Shown here: positions 8,141-17,300 of the stretch, piece by piece
Numbering within the stretch: the first letter of the stretch is position 1
Layout: each line of letters starts with the position of its first letter
NCBI GenBank assembly: GCA_947629525.1
Contig: CANREB010000023.1
Location: 1-39,175, forward strand
Length of the DNA: 39,175 bases
From: an uncultured Lachnospiraceae bacterium
GTDB taxonomy: Bacteria; Bacillota; Clostridia; Lachnospirales; Lachnospiraceae
Reading direction: 5' to 3'
Program-made: the position numbers and the translations under genes
The notes under the pieces: generated by a model
The model's database searches: none
Told to the model about the DNA's origin: nothing
Seen by the model: only the letters and a program-made list of their open reading frames with translations

Positions 8141-9895
8141 TTAATTATAATCCATTTCCTCTAAATATGGAAGAATATTTTCAAAAAGCTGCCGCACTAT
8201 CGGCGCGGCTATCTGACCGCCGTAATACACGCCCTGCGGGGTATCGATTATCGCAAGCGCCATGACTTTCGGATCATTAGCGGGGGCAAAACCAAGGAAC
8301 GAAGCTATATACCTGCCTGAACCGCGCGGAAGCGTCTGGCTTGTCGCAGTCTTGCCGCCTACGCGGAAGCCCTCCACATACCCGTTTTTGCCGCCTCCGT
8401 TTTCGACTACCTGCTCAAGTATATATCTTAGCTTTTCGGAAGTCGCCTCGGATATTATTCCTTCTTTGACAGGATATTCAAAACGTTCAACAATACTTTC
8501 ATCCTCATTTGCAGCCTTTACTCCGAAATGCGGCGTCACAAGCGTACCGCCGTTTATAAGCGCGGCGACTGTGGTCATAAGCCTTATCGGCGTTATTTGG
8601 AACGACTGCCCGAACGACATAGTGGCAAGCTCTACATTTCCGATATTTTCAAGCTTATGTACTATCGTTCCCGCCTCGCCTGACAGATCGATGCCTGTTT
8701 TCTCTTTAAGTCCGAACTGAGTGAAATATTTATAATACCTTTCGGATCCCAGTCGAAGCCCTACCGTGATAAACACGGGATTACATGAGTTCATTGTCGC
8801 AGTCACAAAATCTTCCGCGCCATGCCCCAGTCTTTTATGGCAGTGTATCGTCCTGTCATCAACTAATATCGAACCTGAACATGAAAAATTATCCTCCAGT
8901 GTGACCACGCCGCTCTCAAGTCCCGCCGAAGCCGTTATTATCTTAAAAGTAGACCCCGGCTCATATGTATCGTTTATACAGCCGTTGCGCCACATCTGAT
9001 TGAGCAGATCCTGCGTGTTTGCCGACGGCTGCTCCGCAAGGCTGCTGTATTCATCTATAAATACATACGGTTCATTCAGGTCAAACTCAGGCACATCCGT
9101 CATGGCAAGTATCTCGCCATTGTTTACGTTCATTACGATGATCGAAACTCCCGCCGCCTGTTTTGTCTTATACGCCTGTTTTGCAAGCTGCGTGGCGTAT
9201 TTCTGTATATTTATGTCAAGGCTCACATACAGATCTCTGCCCGCCTGCGGCTCCTGCCTGCGTTCGCCCATCCCTTCAAGTTCTATACCTTTTGCATCTG
9301 TCAGTGTAAGTATCTGCCCTTTTTTACCTGTAAGGTACTCTTCATATGAGACTTCAAGACCGATTATACCCTGATTGTCCGCGCCAGTAAAGCCAAGCAC
9401 CTTTGATGCAAGCTCTCCATACGGATAATACCGTTTATAATCTTCATCTACTTTTACCCCGTCCAAATCAAGGTTTCTTATCCTGTCGCCTGTTTCCTTA
9501 TCCACGTTGCTTTTAATGCGTTCACGCGATGAGTATTTTTCAACACGCTTGCGCACATATTCCTCAGACAGATCGAGTTCCCTGCACAATGCTTCTATGA
9601 CCTTTTCGGGGTCTTTTATCTGATTATGTATAACGGATATCGTACATACCGTCCTGTTATCGGCAAGCACTGTGCCTGTGGAATCGATTATCCTGCCTCT
9701 TGCGGCTTTGATATCGCGTTCTCTTTCGTGCAAAAGCTGCGCAAGCTCCGTGTAATGAGCCGAACGCAGTATCATCAGATATCCGACCCTGACTGAAAGC
9801 GCCAGCAGCGCCAATATGGACAATGTACACAACACAAAGGTCTTCTTCTTCTGCATTGTCATATTCCGTCTGCCTGCACTGTTTTTTATTGTCAT
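8141..9895 (-). CDS. spoVD: Class B penicillin-binding protein, SpoVD-like, with KTA in place of KTG
   Basis: A membrane-anchored transpeptidase of the class B PBP family. After a short basic N-terminus there is one transmembrane segment (about residues 19-44), the dimerisation domain (RGRIIDSTGTVLA), then the penicillin-binding domain: STFK (catalytic Ser near 315), SCN near 370, and near 515 the third motif, which reads KTATSQT instead of the usual KTGT. I checked the codons (AAG ACT GCG at 8345-8353). There is no PASTA domain at the C-terminus, unlike B. subtilis SpoVD. Two tandem PBPs at this place normally correspond to the divisional PBP2 and the sporulation PBP SpoVD; assignment of this copy to SpoVD is inference. 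Of two adjacent ATGs, 9895 has the better spacing to GAGG. Confidence 0.85.
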   Translation of the reverse strand: MTIKNSAGRRNMTMQKKKTFVLCTLSILALLALSVRVGYLMILRSAHYTELAQLLHERERDIKAARGRIIDSTGTVLADNRTVCTISVIHNQIKDPEKVIEALCRELDLSEEYVRKRVEKYSSRERIKSNVDKETGDRIRNLDLDGVKVDEDYKRYYPYGELASKVLGFTGADNQGIIGLEVSYEEYLTGKKGQILTLTDAKGIELEGMGERRQEPQAGRDLYVSLDINIQKYATQLAKQAYKTKQAAGVSIIVMNVNNGEILAMTDVPEFDLNEPYVFIDEYSSLAEQPSANTQDLLNQMWRNGCINDTYEPGSTFKIITASAGLESGVVTLEDNFSCSGSILVDDRTIHCHKRLGHGAEDFVTATMNSCNPVFITVGLRLGSERYYKYFTQFGLKEKTGIDLSGEAGTIVHKLENIGNVELATMSFGQSFQITPIRLMTTVAALINGGTLVTPHFGVKAANEDESIVERFEYPVKEGIISEATSEKLRYILEQVVENGGGKNGYVEGFRVGGKTATSQTLPRGSGRYIASFLGFAPANDPKVMALAIIDTPQGVYYGGQIAAPIVRQLFENILPYLEEMDYN

Positions 9896-9959
9896 CATAA
9901 TACCTCAAAAATAATATTACTATAATTTATTATTCTTTTTTAAGGTATATGCCGAATTA

Positions 9960-12227
9960 TCATTCAGCGGCGTTTGATGCCTCTCCCTGTCCGGAATCCG
10001 CGCCCTGTTCGGGCTGTGCCTCCTGTCCCTGCTCATCCGCCGTATCGCTGTTATCAAAACTGCTCTGTATCTGTGCCGGTTCACCTGTCTGCGCGTCTAT
10101 AAGCTCGCCTGTATTCAGGTCTATAGTATATCTGGGCGTGCCGCCTGCATTTTCATCCTCACCGGGCTGCTGTTCGTTTCCGTCATCTGCTGTGTTTTCC
10201 GCATTTTCCGGGTCTTCTTCGCCGTTGTTTTCACTGTTTTCGCCGTTTTCGCTGTTATCACCATTTTCGTCGTTTGCAGTTTCAGTAACGACTGTGTTTT
10301 GAAGAAGATTGTCTATCTCCTCCTGTTCGGCGATAGTCATTTCCTCTGTCATTGCTATGTGCATATACGGAAGCACTTCCGTCAGGACGTTTTTTACTAT
10401 CCCCGTCGCATATGTGGCATGCGGCTGATCTGCGACATTCGGACGGTCTATGACGCAGTATATAACGATCTGCGGATCATCTGCCGGCGCAAAACCTATA
10501 AATGAAACGACATAGTTTTTATGGTCTCTGGGCACCATCTCGGCTGTACCTGTTTTGCCGCCTATCGCATATCCTGCGGGACGCGCGCTCTTTCCGGTAC
10601 CCTCAGCTACGGTAAGATAAAGATAATTGCGCATCAGCTCCGAAGTGGAATTTGATATAGTCTGCTTAATAACTCTCGGCTCTATGTTCCTTATGACGCC
10701 GCCGTTCGCATTTACGATCTTGCTGACCACATGAGGCTCATAATAATAACCGCCGTTGATTATGGATGAAAACGCACTCGCCATTTCTATCATCGTCACA
10801 TTGAAGCCCTGCCCGAATGAACATGTCGCAAGCTCGGCAGGTCCCATCGTGTCCTCGCTGTATACAAGTGATGCCGTCCTCGCCTCTCCTGCAAGGTCTA
10901 TATTCGTCTTTAATCCTATATTGAATATATTTTCAAATTTTACTGTCGATTTAACGCCGATAGTTTCTCCCATCTTCATAAAAGCCACGTTGCATGACTG
11001 CTCAAGCGCACCCGCCACGTCAAGCGTGCCATGTCCCTGCCTTACATTGCAGGAAATCTCATGGTCGGCTACCGTAAGAGACCCTCCGCATTCATAACTT
11101 TCATTCCCTATTATCTTTCCCGATTCAAGCCCTGCCGCAAGCGTAAGCGACTTGGCTGTAGAGCCGGGCTCATACGTATCTGATATGCAGAAATTCCTCC
11201 AAAGCTTGTTAAGAGCGTCATAATATGTCTCTTCTTCATTCATCGTGTCTATCTGCTCCTGTGTATAATACGCAGACAGATTTTTCGGATCGTTCAGGTC
11301 AAAATCGGGATAACTTGCCATGGCAAATATCTCTCCGTTATTCGGATCCATAGCGATAATTCCCGCATTTTCAAATCCAAGCCCTTCTCTTGCTTCATTT
11401 GCATGCTCATCGTTGAACTGTTTTAAATATTTCTCGCATATCGCCTGAATATTAGCGTCAATAGTGCTCACAAGCGAATCGCCGTCAACTGCCGCTACCG
11501 TTGTCCTTTCAAGCGCCGCATCCTCGTTGAGATATCCGTATTCCCTGCCGTTTGTCCCGTTGAGCGTATCGTTGTAATACTCTTCCAATCCATATGTACC
11601 GTTGTTATCAGTACCCGTAAATCCAATCACGTCGCACGCAAGCGAATTATTGGGATATTTTCTTATATATTCTTCCTCGAACCACACGCCGCTTATGACG
11701 CCGCGCTTTTCTTCTTTTGACGCATCGGCATTATATTCCGCCGTCTCAGCGTTGTATGTGCTTTGGCGCTCCAAAAAGGGGCTTACCTCATCATACGGTA
11801 TTCTTTTCTTTAAAACATAATACTGTGAATTGGGATTTTCCTGAATATACTGATCTATCACAGAACGGCTCAGACCAAAGCACTCTGCAAGCGCCGAGAC
11901 TGTCGGCTCCTGATTTTTCTCATCGTCAAGCATGACTTTGCAGTCGAGCACGACATTGTAGACTTTCTCACTTGCCGCCAGTATCGTTCCGTTTCTGTCA
12001 GTTATCGTACCCCGCTTAAACGGAAGCGTTTTAGAGTCATAGCGCTGCTGTGACAGTATTCTTTTCTCATAGTCAGTCCGGTTATCGCGCGTTATCACAT
12101 AGAGTCTTACCGATAAACCGCCAAAAGCCGCCAGTATGATCAACATCATAACTGCCAGCTTTAAAGCTTTTATTTTCTGTATGTTAAATCTTTTTACGCG
12201 TCGTTTACCCATTGACTTTGATGCCAT
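9960..12227 (-). CDS. Class B penicillin-binding protein 2 (FtsI/PbpB-like) with long acidic tail
   Basis: Septal transpeptidase that crosslinks peptidoglycan together with FtsW. Order along 755 residues: basic N-terminus, one transmembrane segment (about 22-45), dimerisation domain (FKRGTITDRNGTILA), penicillin-binding domain with STAK (Ser near 356), SCN (near 411) and KTGTAE (near 558). After about residue 650 comes a roughly 100-residue tail rich in Glu, Asn, Gly, Asp and Gln, with no PASTA repeats; it is predicted to be disordered and extracytoplasmic. The ATG at 12227 follows GGGGAG by 7 nt. It stands directly after ftsL (12 bp), the standard position of the divisional PBP. An intact KTG motif makes this the more conventional of the two PBPs here. 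Confidence 0.92.
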   Translation of the reverse strand: MASKSMGKRRVKRFNIQKIKALKLAVMMLIILAAFGGLSVRLYVITRDNRTDYEKRILSQQRYDSKTLPFKRGTITDRNGTILAASEKVYNVVLDCKVMLDDEKNQEPTVSALAECFGLSRSVIDQYIQENPNSQYYVLKKRIPYDEVSPFLERQSTYNAETAEYNADASKEEKRGVISGVWFEEEYIRKYPNNSLACDVIGFTGTDNNGTYGLEEYYNDTLNGTNGREYGYLNEDAALERTTVAAVDGDSLVSTIDANIQAICEKYLKQFNDEHANEAREGLGFENAGIIAMDPNNGEIFAMASYPDFDLNDPKNLSAYYTQEQIDTMNEEETYYDALNKLWRNFCISDTYEPGSTAKSLTLAAGLESGKIIGNESYECGGSLTVADHEISCNVRQGHGTLDVAGALEQSCNVAFMKMGETIGVKSTVKFENIFNIGLKTNIDLAGEARTASLVYSEDTMGPAELATCSFGQGFNVTMIEMASAFSSIINGGYYYEPHVVSKIVNANGGVIRNIEPRVIKQTISNSTSELMRNYLYLTVAEGTGKSARPAGYAIGGKTGTAEMVPRDHKNYVVSFIGFAPADDPQIVIYCVIDRPNVADQPHATYATGIVKNVLTEVLPYMHIAMTEEMTIAEQEEIDNLLQNTVVTETANDENGDNSENGENSENNGEEDPENAENTADDGNEQQPGEDENAGGTPRYTIDLNTGELIDAQTGEPAQIQSSFDNSDTADEQGQEAQPEQGADSGQGEASNAAE

Positions 12228-12239
12228 AAAAACACTCCC

Positions 12240-12704
12240 CTATTCGCTAGGTATCACGCTGAACTGCCTTACGTAGTCGCTGCCCTCGCTGGTGTAATCT
12301 ATAACCTGTCCTTCCTTCGCATATTTCATTCCAAGTTCTGTTATCGCAATGCGCTTGATCTCGTCAAGGTCAACATTGCTCATAATCTTCGTATAATACT
12401 CGTCATTTGAAAGCTGCAGTTCATAGAGCTGGCTTTCAAGCTTTGATATATTGGAAACGTGATTGGTTATGTCGGACTGAAGCTTGACATATGCCATAAG
12501 CACTAAGCATACTGTCAGGACAGCCGCCGCCATGACTGACATATAACCTATGTTCATCGGCGCTGCCTTTTCCTGCTGCTTTTTTCTCCGCTCAGGCTGT
12601 GCCTGAACTCTTCTGCTGCTCCTTGCAGGCACGGTTTCAATCTTCCGCACAGTATTTCCGTCTACATAATACCGCGTTCTATACCCTGTCTCGGAATATT
12701 TCAT
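12240..12704 (-). CDS. ftsL: Cell division protein FtsL
   Basis: FtsL is a small bitopic divisome protein that pairs with DivIC and FtsQ. The 154 residues show a basic cytoplasmic part (about 1-48, rich in Arg, Lys and Gln), one transmembrane segment (about 50-74), and a heptad-like extracytoplasmic stretch (KLQSDITNHVSNISKLESQL and on) that should form a coiled coil. The family is weakly conserved in sequence. The call rests on this topology and on the position between rsmH and the divisional PBP, which is nearly invariant. A small palindrome (12718-12731, GCCGC/GCGGC with a 4-nt loop) lies between rsmH and the ftsL ribosome binding site GGGAGG. Confidence 0.9.
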   Translation of the reverse strand: MKYSETGYRTRYYVDGNTVRKIETVPARSSRRVQAQPERRKKQQEKAAPMNIGYMSVMAAAVLTVCLVLMAYVKLQSDITNHVSNISKLESQLYELQLSNDEYYTKIMSNVDLDEIKRIAITELGMKYAKEGQVIDYTSEGSDYVRQFSVIPSE

Positions 12705-12731
12705 TTTAATCCTCCCTGCCGCTTTAGCGGC

Positions 12732-13667
12732 TTATATTCTTTCAAAAACTCTGAGTTTTGCGCTTTTCGATCTCTTATTCTCCTCGATTTCCTTCTGTGA
12801 AGGCAAAATCGCTTTGTGCGGCACCGCTTTTCCGTATGGCACTTTTCCGCAGACACATACCGGAAAATCAGGGGGGCATGTACATGGGTTTTCCATTTCC
12901 CTGAACGCGTTCTTTACTATCCTGTCCTCGAGTGAATGAAATGTTATGATACACAGTCTGCCAAACGGGTTTAACATATTTACCATATCTTCTAACGAGC
13001 TTTCAAGTACTTCAAGTTCACGGTTGCATTCTATCCTTATTGCCTGAAAAGTACGTTTTGAGGGATGTCCACCCTCGACGCGCATCCGCGCGGGGACAGC
13101 CGCCTTGATTATATCGTTGAGTTCATATGTCGTTTCTATTGTCTTTTCTTTTCTTGCTGCCGCTATATGTTTTGCAATGTTCTTGGCGAATTTCTCTTCC
13201 CCGTAGTCCCTTATAATTCTGTACAGCGCCTGCTCGTCGTATTCATTAACTATCGTCTTTGCCGTAAGCTGCTGCCTCTGATCCATCCTCATGTCAAGCG
13301 GCGTATCATATTTATATGTAAAGCCGCGCTCTGTATTGTCAAGCTGATATGACGATACGCCAAGGTCAAGCACGATACCGTCCACGCCCGAAATCCCCAA
13401 GTCATCCAATATCTGCTTAAAATTACAATAATTGTCTCTTACAATAGTTACTTTATCTCCAAACTCTTCGAGACGCTTCCTTGCTGCCGCGATCGCGTCC
13501 TCATCCTGATCTATTCCTATAAGCCTGCCCTTATCTTTGAGGCGTCGGCATATTTCGTATGAATGTCCTCCTCCGCCAAGAGTCCCGTCAATATAAATCC
13601 CGTCAGGTTTGATATCCAGCGACTCAATTGTTTCATTTAATAACACCGATGTATGTTTAAATTCCAT
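12732..13667 (-). CDS. rsmH: 16S rRNA (cytosine(1402)-N(4))-methyltransferase RsmH (MraW)
   Basis: RsmH methylates N4 of C1402 in 16S rRNA using S-adenosylmethionine. The 311 residues contain [13 protein letters not shown] at the start, the SAM-binding [26 protein letters not shown], the [17 protein letters not shown] block, and the C-terminal [21 protein letters not shown] Cys cluster ([13 protein letters not shown]) precedes the end, as in many gram-positive homologues. It is the second gene of the dcw operon, 20 bp after mraZ. Confidence 0.97.
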   Translation of the reverse strand: MEFKHTSVLLNETIESLDIKPDGIYIDGTLGGGGHSYEICRRLKDKGRLIGIDQDEDAIAAARKRLEEFGDKVTIVRDNYCNFKQILDDLGISGVDGIVLDLGVSSYQLDNTERGFTYKYDTPLDMRMDQRQQLTAKTIVNEYDEQALYRIIRDYGEEKFAKNIAKHIAAARKEKTIETTYELNDIIKAAVPARMRVEGGHPSKRTFQAIRIECNRELEVLESSLEDMVNMLNPFGRLCIITFHSLEDRIVKNAFREMENPCTCPPDFPVCVCGKVPYGKAVPHKAILPSQKEIEENKRSKSAKLRVFERI

Positions 13668-13687
13668 TTATATGTCCTTTCCGACTA

Positions 13688-14119
13688 TCAGATCATCAAT
13701 CCCAAATCAGCCATATGCTCGGCTATATCATCCATATCATTATATTCTGACGCATCGTTCCATCTGTCTTTGCTCCAAATCTCGATACGCGCCCCCACTC
13801 CTATGAGCACTACGTCTTTATCAAGCGCCGCGAACTCTCTTAGTACCGACGGCAGAAGTATTCTTCCCTGCTTGTCCACTTCAACATTTGCCGCGCCCGC
13901 AAGGAAAAAGCGGACAAACTTACGTGAATCCTTATTCATAAGCGGCAGTGCCTTAAGTTTTTCTTCAAAAGCAGTCCACTCGGCGTTGTCATACACAAAC
14001 AGGCAGCCATCAAGCCCTTTCGTCACCACGAACTCATCACCAAGTACATCGCGGAACTTAGAGGGAATAATCAGCCTGCCCTTAGTGTCTATCGTATGAT
14101 TGTATTCTCCCATAAACAT
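13688..14119 (-). CDS. mraZ: Transcriptional regulator MraZ
   Basis: MraZ is an AbrB-like DNA-binding protein that forms rings and represses its own dcw operon. Two SpoVT/AbrB-type halves are visible: [24 protein letters not shown] at the N-terminus with its DxKGR, and [19 protein letters not shown] in the second half with DKQGR. I choose ATG 14119, which gives 143 residues and the family-typical MFMGEY start; the frame is open farther upstream only because it reads through the operator repeats. It is the first gene of the dcw operon and lies just behind a good promoter and its own operator. Confidence 0.95.
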   Translation of the reverse strand: MFMGEYNHTIDTKGRLIIPSKFRDVLGDEFVVTKGLDGCLFVYDNAEWTAFEEKLKALPLMNKDSRKFVRFFLAGAANVEVDKQGRILLPSVLREFAALDKDVVLIGVGARIEIWSKDRWNDASEYNDMDDIAEHMADLGLMI

Positions 14120-14130
14120 GGCAATCATCA

Positions 14131-14166
14131 CCCACTTTGAACCACTTATCTCCACTTTTCACCACT
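14131..14166 (-). promoter_or_regulatory. MraZ operator: four AGTGG repeats at 10-bp spacing
   Basis: On the plus strand CCACT occurs at 14132, 14142, 14152 and 14162, that is AGTGG on the minus strand in four direct copies exactly one helical turn apart. MraZ is known to bind three to four short direct repeats of a GTGG/TGGG type upstream of its gene. The repeats lie between the promoter and the mraZ start, covering the predicted initiation region, which fits autorepression. Confidence 0.88.
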
Positions 14167-14175
14167 TTAGTTATC

Positions 14176-14204
14176 ATTTTACATTAAAAGTTTCAAAATA
14201 ACAA
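14176..14204 (-). promoter_or_regulatory. Sigma-A-type promoter of the dcw operon
   Basis: On the minus strand TTGTTA (14199-14204) and TAAAAT (14176-14181) are separated by exactly 17 bp. Transcription should begin about 14169, at the first AGTGG repeat. Confidence 0.75.
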
Positions 14205-14270
14205 GGGGGTATTTTGCGGCATGGGAAAGCAATATTACGGTATTTTTGCTTTTTTTGCGCAAATTATCAC

Positions 14271-14310
14271 AACATATAGTATGTCTATTGCCGTACCGAA
14301 GCTATATGTT
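14271..14310. repeat. Short inverted repeat in the polC-mraZ gap
   Basis: AACATATAG (14271-14279) and CTATATGTT (14302-14310) can pair with a 22-nt loop. No T-run follows on either strand. Its function is unknown. The rest of the 14120-14365 gap holds the dcw promoter, the MraZ operator and the polC terminator. Confidence 0.35.
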
Positions 14311-14320
14311 GAAATTTAAA

Positions 14321-14363
14321 GCACAAAAAAAATAGTGGAAAATTTTTTCCACTATTTTTGTGC
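14321..14363 (-). terminator. Intrinsic terminator after polC
   Basis: Directly after the polC stop the minus strand reads a stem around TAGTGGA / TCCACTA extended by A and T runs, outer pairs GCACAAAA / TTTTGTGC, ending in a run of eight T within the outer stem. It separates polC from the dcw promoter. Because of its symmetry it may act in both directions. Confidence 0.8.
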
Positions 14364-14365
14364 AT

Positions 14366-17300
14366 TTAGCCTACTAAATCAAAAAGACTTATCTGATTAG
14401 ACTCGGGTATATCGCCCAAAAGCCCTAAATCCGCCATCAGGTCTATCGTTGTGGCGTTTACTTTCGTTCTGTTCTTAAAATCTTCTTTTGACAGGAAAGG
14501 ACCGTCTTTTGCCGCTTCCATCACCGCTTCCGCCGCCTTGTCGCCAAGACCTTCTATACTGCTCAGCGCGGGCATTATTTTCCCGTCTATTATCTGGCAA
14601 TTACGCGAATGCGCCCTGTATATGTCAAGCGGCATAAACTCAAATCCCCTCGCGTACATCTCCTGTACTATCCTCATATCCCTTACAGTGTCCTGCTCCT
14701 TGTTCGTAAGAGAGTCGCCGCGCTTTTTGTACTCTGCAAGCGTCCTCTCAAGCCGCTCCCTGCCAAGGCACATTATCTCGTATGAAAACGCCGATGCCCT
14801 GATACTGAAAAAAGCACAGTAATACGCAAGCGGATAATTTACTTTGCAGTATGCTATACGCCACGCCATCATAACATACGCCGCCGCATGAGCCTTGGGG
14901 AACATATACTGTATCTTCTTGCATGACCATATGTACCAGTCGGGGACATTGTGCTCAAGCATCGCCTTTTCCCATTCGGGTTTCAAGCCCTTGCCCTTAC
15001 GCACGCTCTCCATAATGGTAAACGAAAGCTCACTGTCCATACCCATGCTTATCAGATATATCATTATGTCGTCCCTCGTGCATATCGCCGTTGAAATAGT
15101 AGCCTTTCCCTCCTGAATGAGCGTCTGCGCGTTTCCAAGCCACACGTCAGTACCATGGGACAGCCCCGCGATACGTACTAAATCCGAAAAATATTTCGGC
15201 TGCGTATCAATGAGCATCTGCATGGCAAAATCAGTTCCAAACTCAGGTATACCGAGCGCGCCGAGCTTGCATCCGCCGATTTGGTCGGGCGTGATGCCAA
15301 GCGCCTCCGTACTTTGGAAAAGCGACATAACCTGCTTGTCGTCAAGCGGTATCGTAGTCGGGTCTATGCCTGTCAAATCCTGCAGCATTCGTATCATAGT
15401 CGGATCATCGTGTCCGAGTATGTCAAGCTTTAACAGGTTGTGGTCTATCGAGTGATAGTCAAAATGCGTCGTGACAATATCCGTCGTCATATCGTTTGCG
15501 GGGTGCTGCACAGGCGTGAAAGAATTTATCTCTTCCCCCACGGGAAGTACCACTATACCACCCGGATGCTGTCCTGTCGTGCGCCTTACCCCTACGCAGC
15601 CCTCTACGATGCGGTTGATTTCACTCGTCCGCTTATGTATGCCGCGCTCCTCATAATAATTTTTCACATATCCGAACGCCGTCTTGTCGGCAAGAGTACC
15701 TATCGTGCCCGCTCTGAAAGTCTGTCCGTAGCCGAAAATAACTTCCGTGTACTTGTGCGCCTTACTCTGATACTCTCCAGAAAAGTTGAGGTCGATATCC
15801 GGCTCCTTGTTGCCCTTAAATCCGAGGAATGTCTCAAACGGGATATCAAATCCGTCCTTTACAAGTTTTTCACCGCATACAGGGCAGTCCTTATCGGGCA
15901 TATCACAGCCTGCCATACCCGCAAATTTTTTCACTTCGTCAGAGTAAAAATCATTGTAATGACACTTTTTGCAATAATAGTGCGGGCTAAGCGGATTGAC
16001 TTCCGTAATTCCCGCCATTGTCGCCACAAACGACGAACCGACAGACCCTCTCGAGCCTACCAGATATCCGTCCTCCACTGATTTCCACACAAGTTTCTGC
16101 GCGATGATGTACATAACCGCAAAACCGTTGCTTATGATAGAGTTAAGCTCTTTTTTAAGCCGCGCCTCCACTATCTCGGGAAGCTCATCGCCGTACATTT
16201 CGTGCGCTTTTCTGTAGCATATCTCCGTAAGCTGCTTGTCGCTGTCCTCTATCACGGGCGGACATTTGTCAGGTCTTACGGGCGCTATCCTGTCGCACAT
16301 ATCGGCTATCATATTCGTGTTTGTAATAACTATCTCTTCAGCCTTTTCGCTGCCAAGATAATAGGCAAACTCATCAAGCATCTCCTCGGTAGTACGCAGA
16401 AACAGCGGCGCCTGATCGTCCGCATCCTTAAAGCCCTTGCCTGTCATAATAATGCGCCTGTATATCTCATCCTCGGGATCGAGGAAATGCACGTCGCACG
16501 TCGCCACAACCGGCTTGCCGAACTGTTCGCCAAGTTTTATGACCCTTTTGTTGAGCGCAATCAGGTCATCATCCGAATTGATGTCCCTGTGCTTGTCCGA
16601 CGCTATCATAAACCTGTTGTTGCCTATCGGCTGTATTTCAAGATAATCGTAAAAGCTTACTATACCCGCAAGTTTCTCGTCGCTCTCACCGTCAAGCATA
16701 GCCCTGAAAAGCTCTCCCGCCTCGCACGCACTGCCTATTATCAGTCCCTCGCGGTGTTCCATAATAAGGCTCTTGGGTATGAGCGGACGCTTGTTGAAAT
16801 ATTTCAGATGCGACTCCGACACAAGCCTGTAAAGGTTTATTCTGCCCGTCTGATTTTTGGCAAGTATTATTATATGATAAGAATGAAGCTTGCGCACTGC
16901 CTCGACGCTGTTCTTGCCGAGCGCGTTCACTTCTTCAAGCGTTTCTATGCCATCCTTTTTTAACATAGCTATGAACTTGACAAAAATATGCGCCGTACAT
17001 TCCGCATCATCAACCGCCCTGTGATGATTTTCAAGCGACACGCCAAGCGCCTTTGCCACAGCGTCAAGCGTAAACCTCGAGTGTCCCGTAAGCAGCGTGC
17101 GCGCCATTGCCACTGTGTCCACATATGTCATATCAGCCGTAAGCCCAAGACGCTTTGCGTTTTCTCTTATAAAGCCCACGTCAAAACCTGCATTGTGCGC
17201 TACAAGTATTGCATCTCCCACAAAATCAAGGAATTTCGGCAGCACATCCTCTATCGTCTGTGCATCCATTACCATTACATCATTTATGCCCGTGAGTTTT

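Noticed and set aside
8141..9895. PASTA domain in the SpoVD-like PBP.
   Set aside because: The protein ends soon after the transpeptidase domain; no PASTA sequence is present.
14131..14166. Regular CCACT repeats as a CRISPR or satellite array.
   Set aside because: Units are 5 bp at 10-bp spacing upstream of mraZ; this is the expected MraZ operator.
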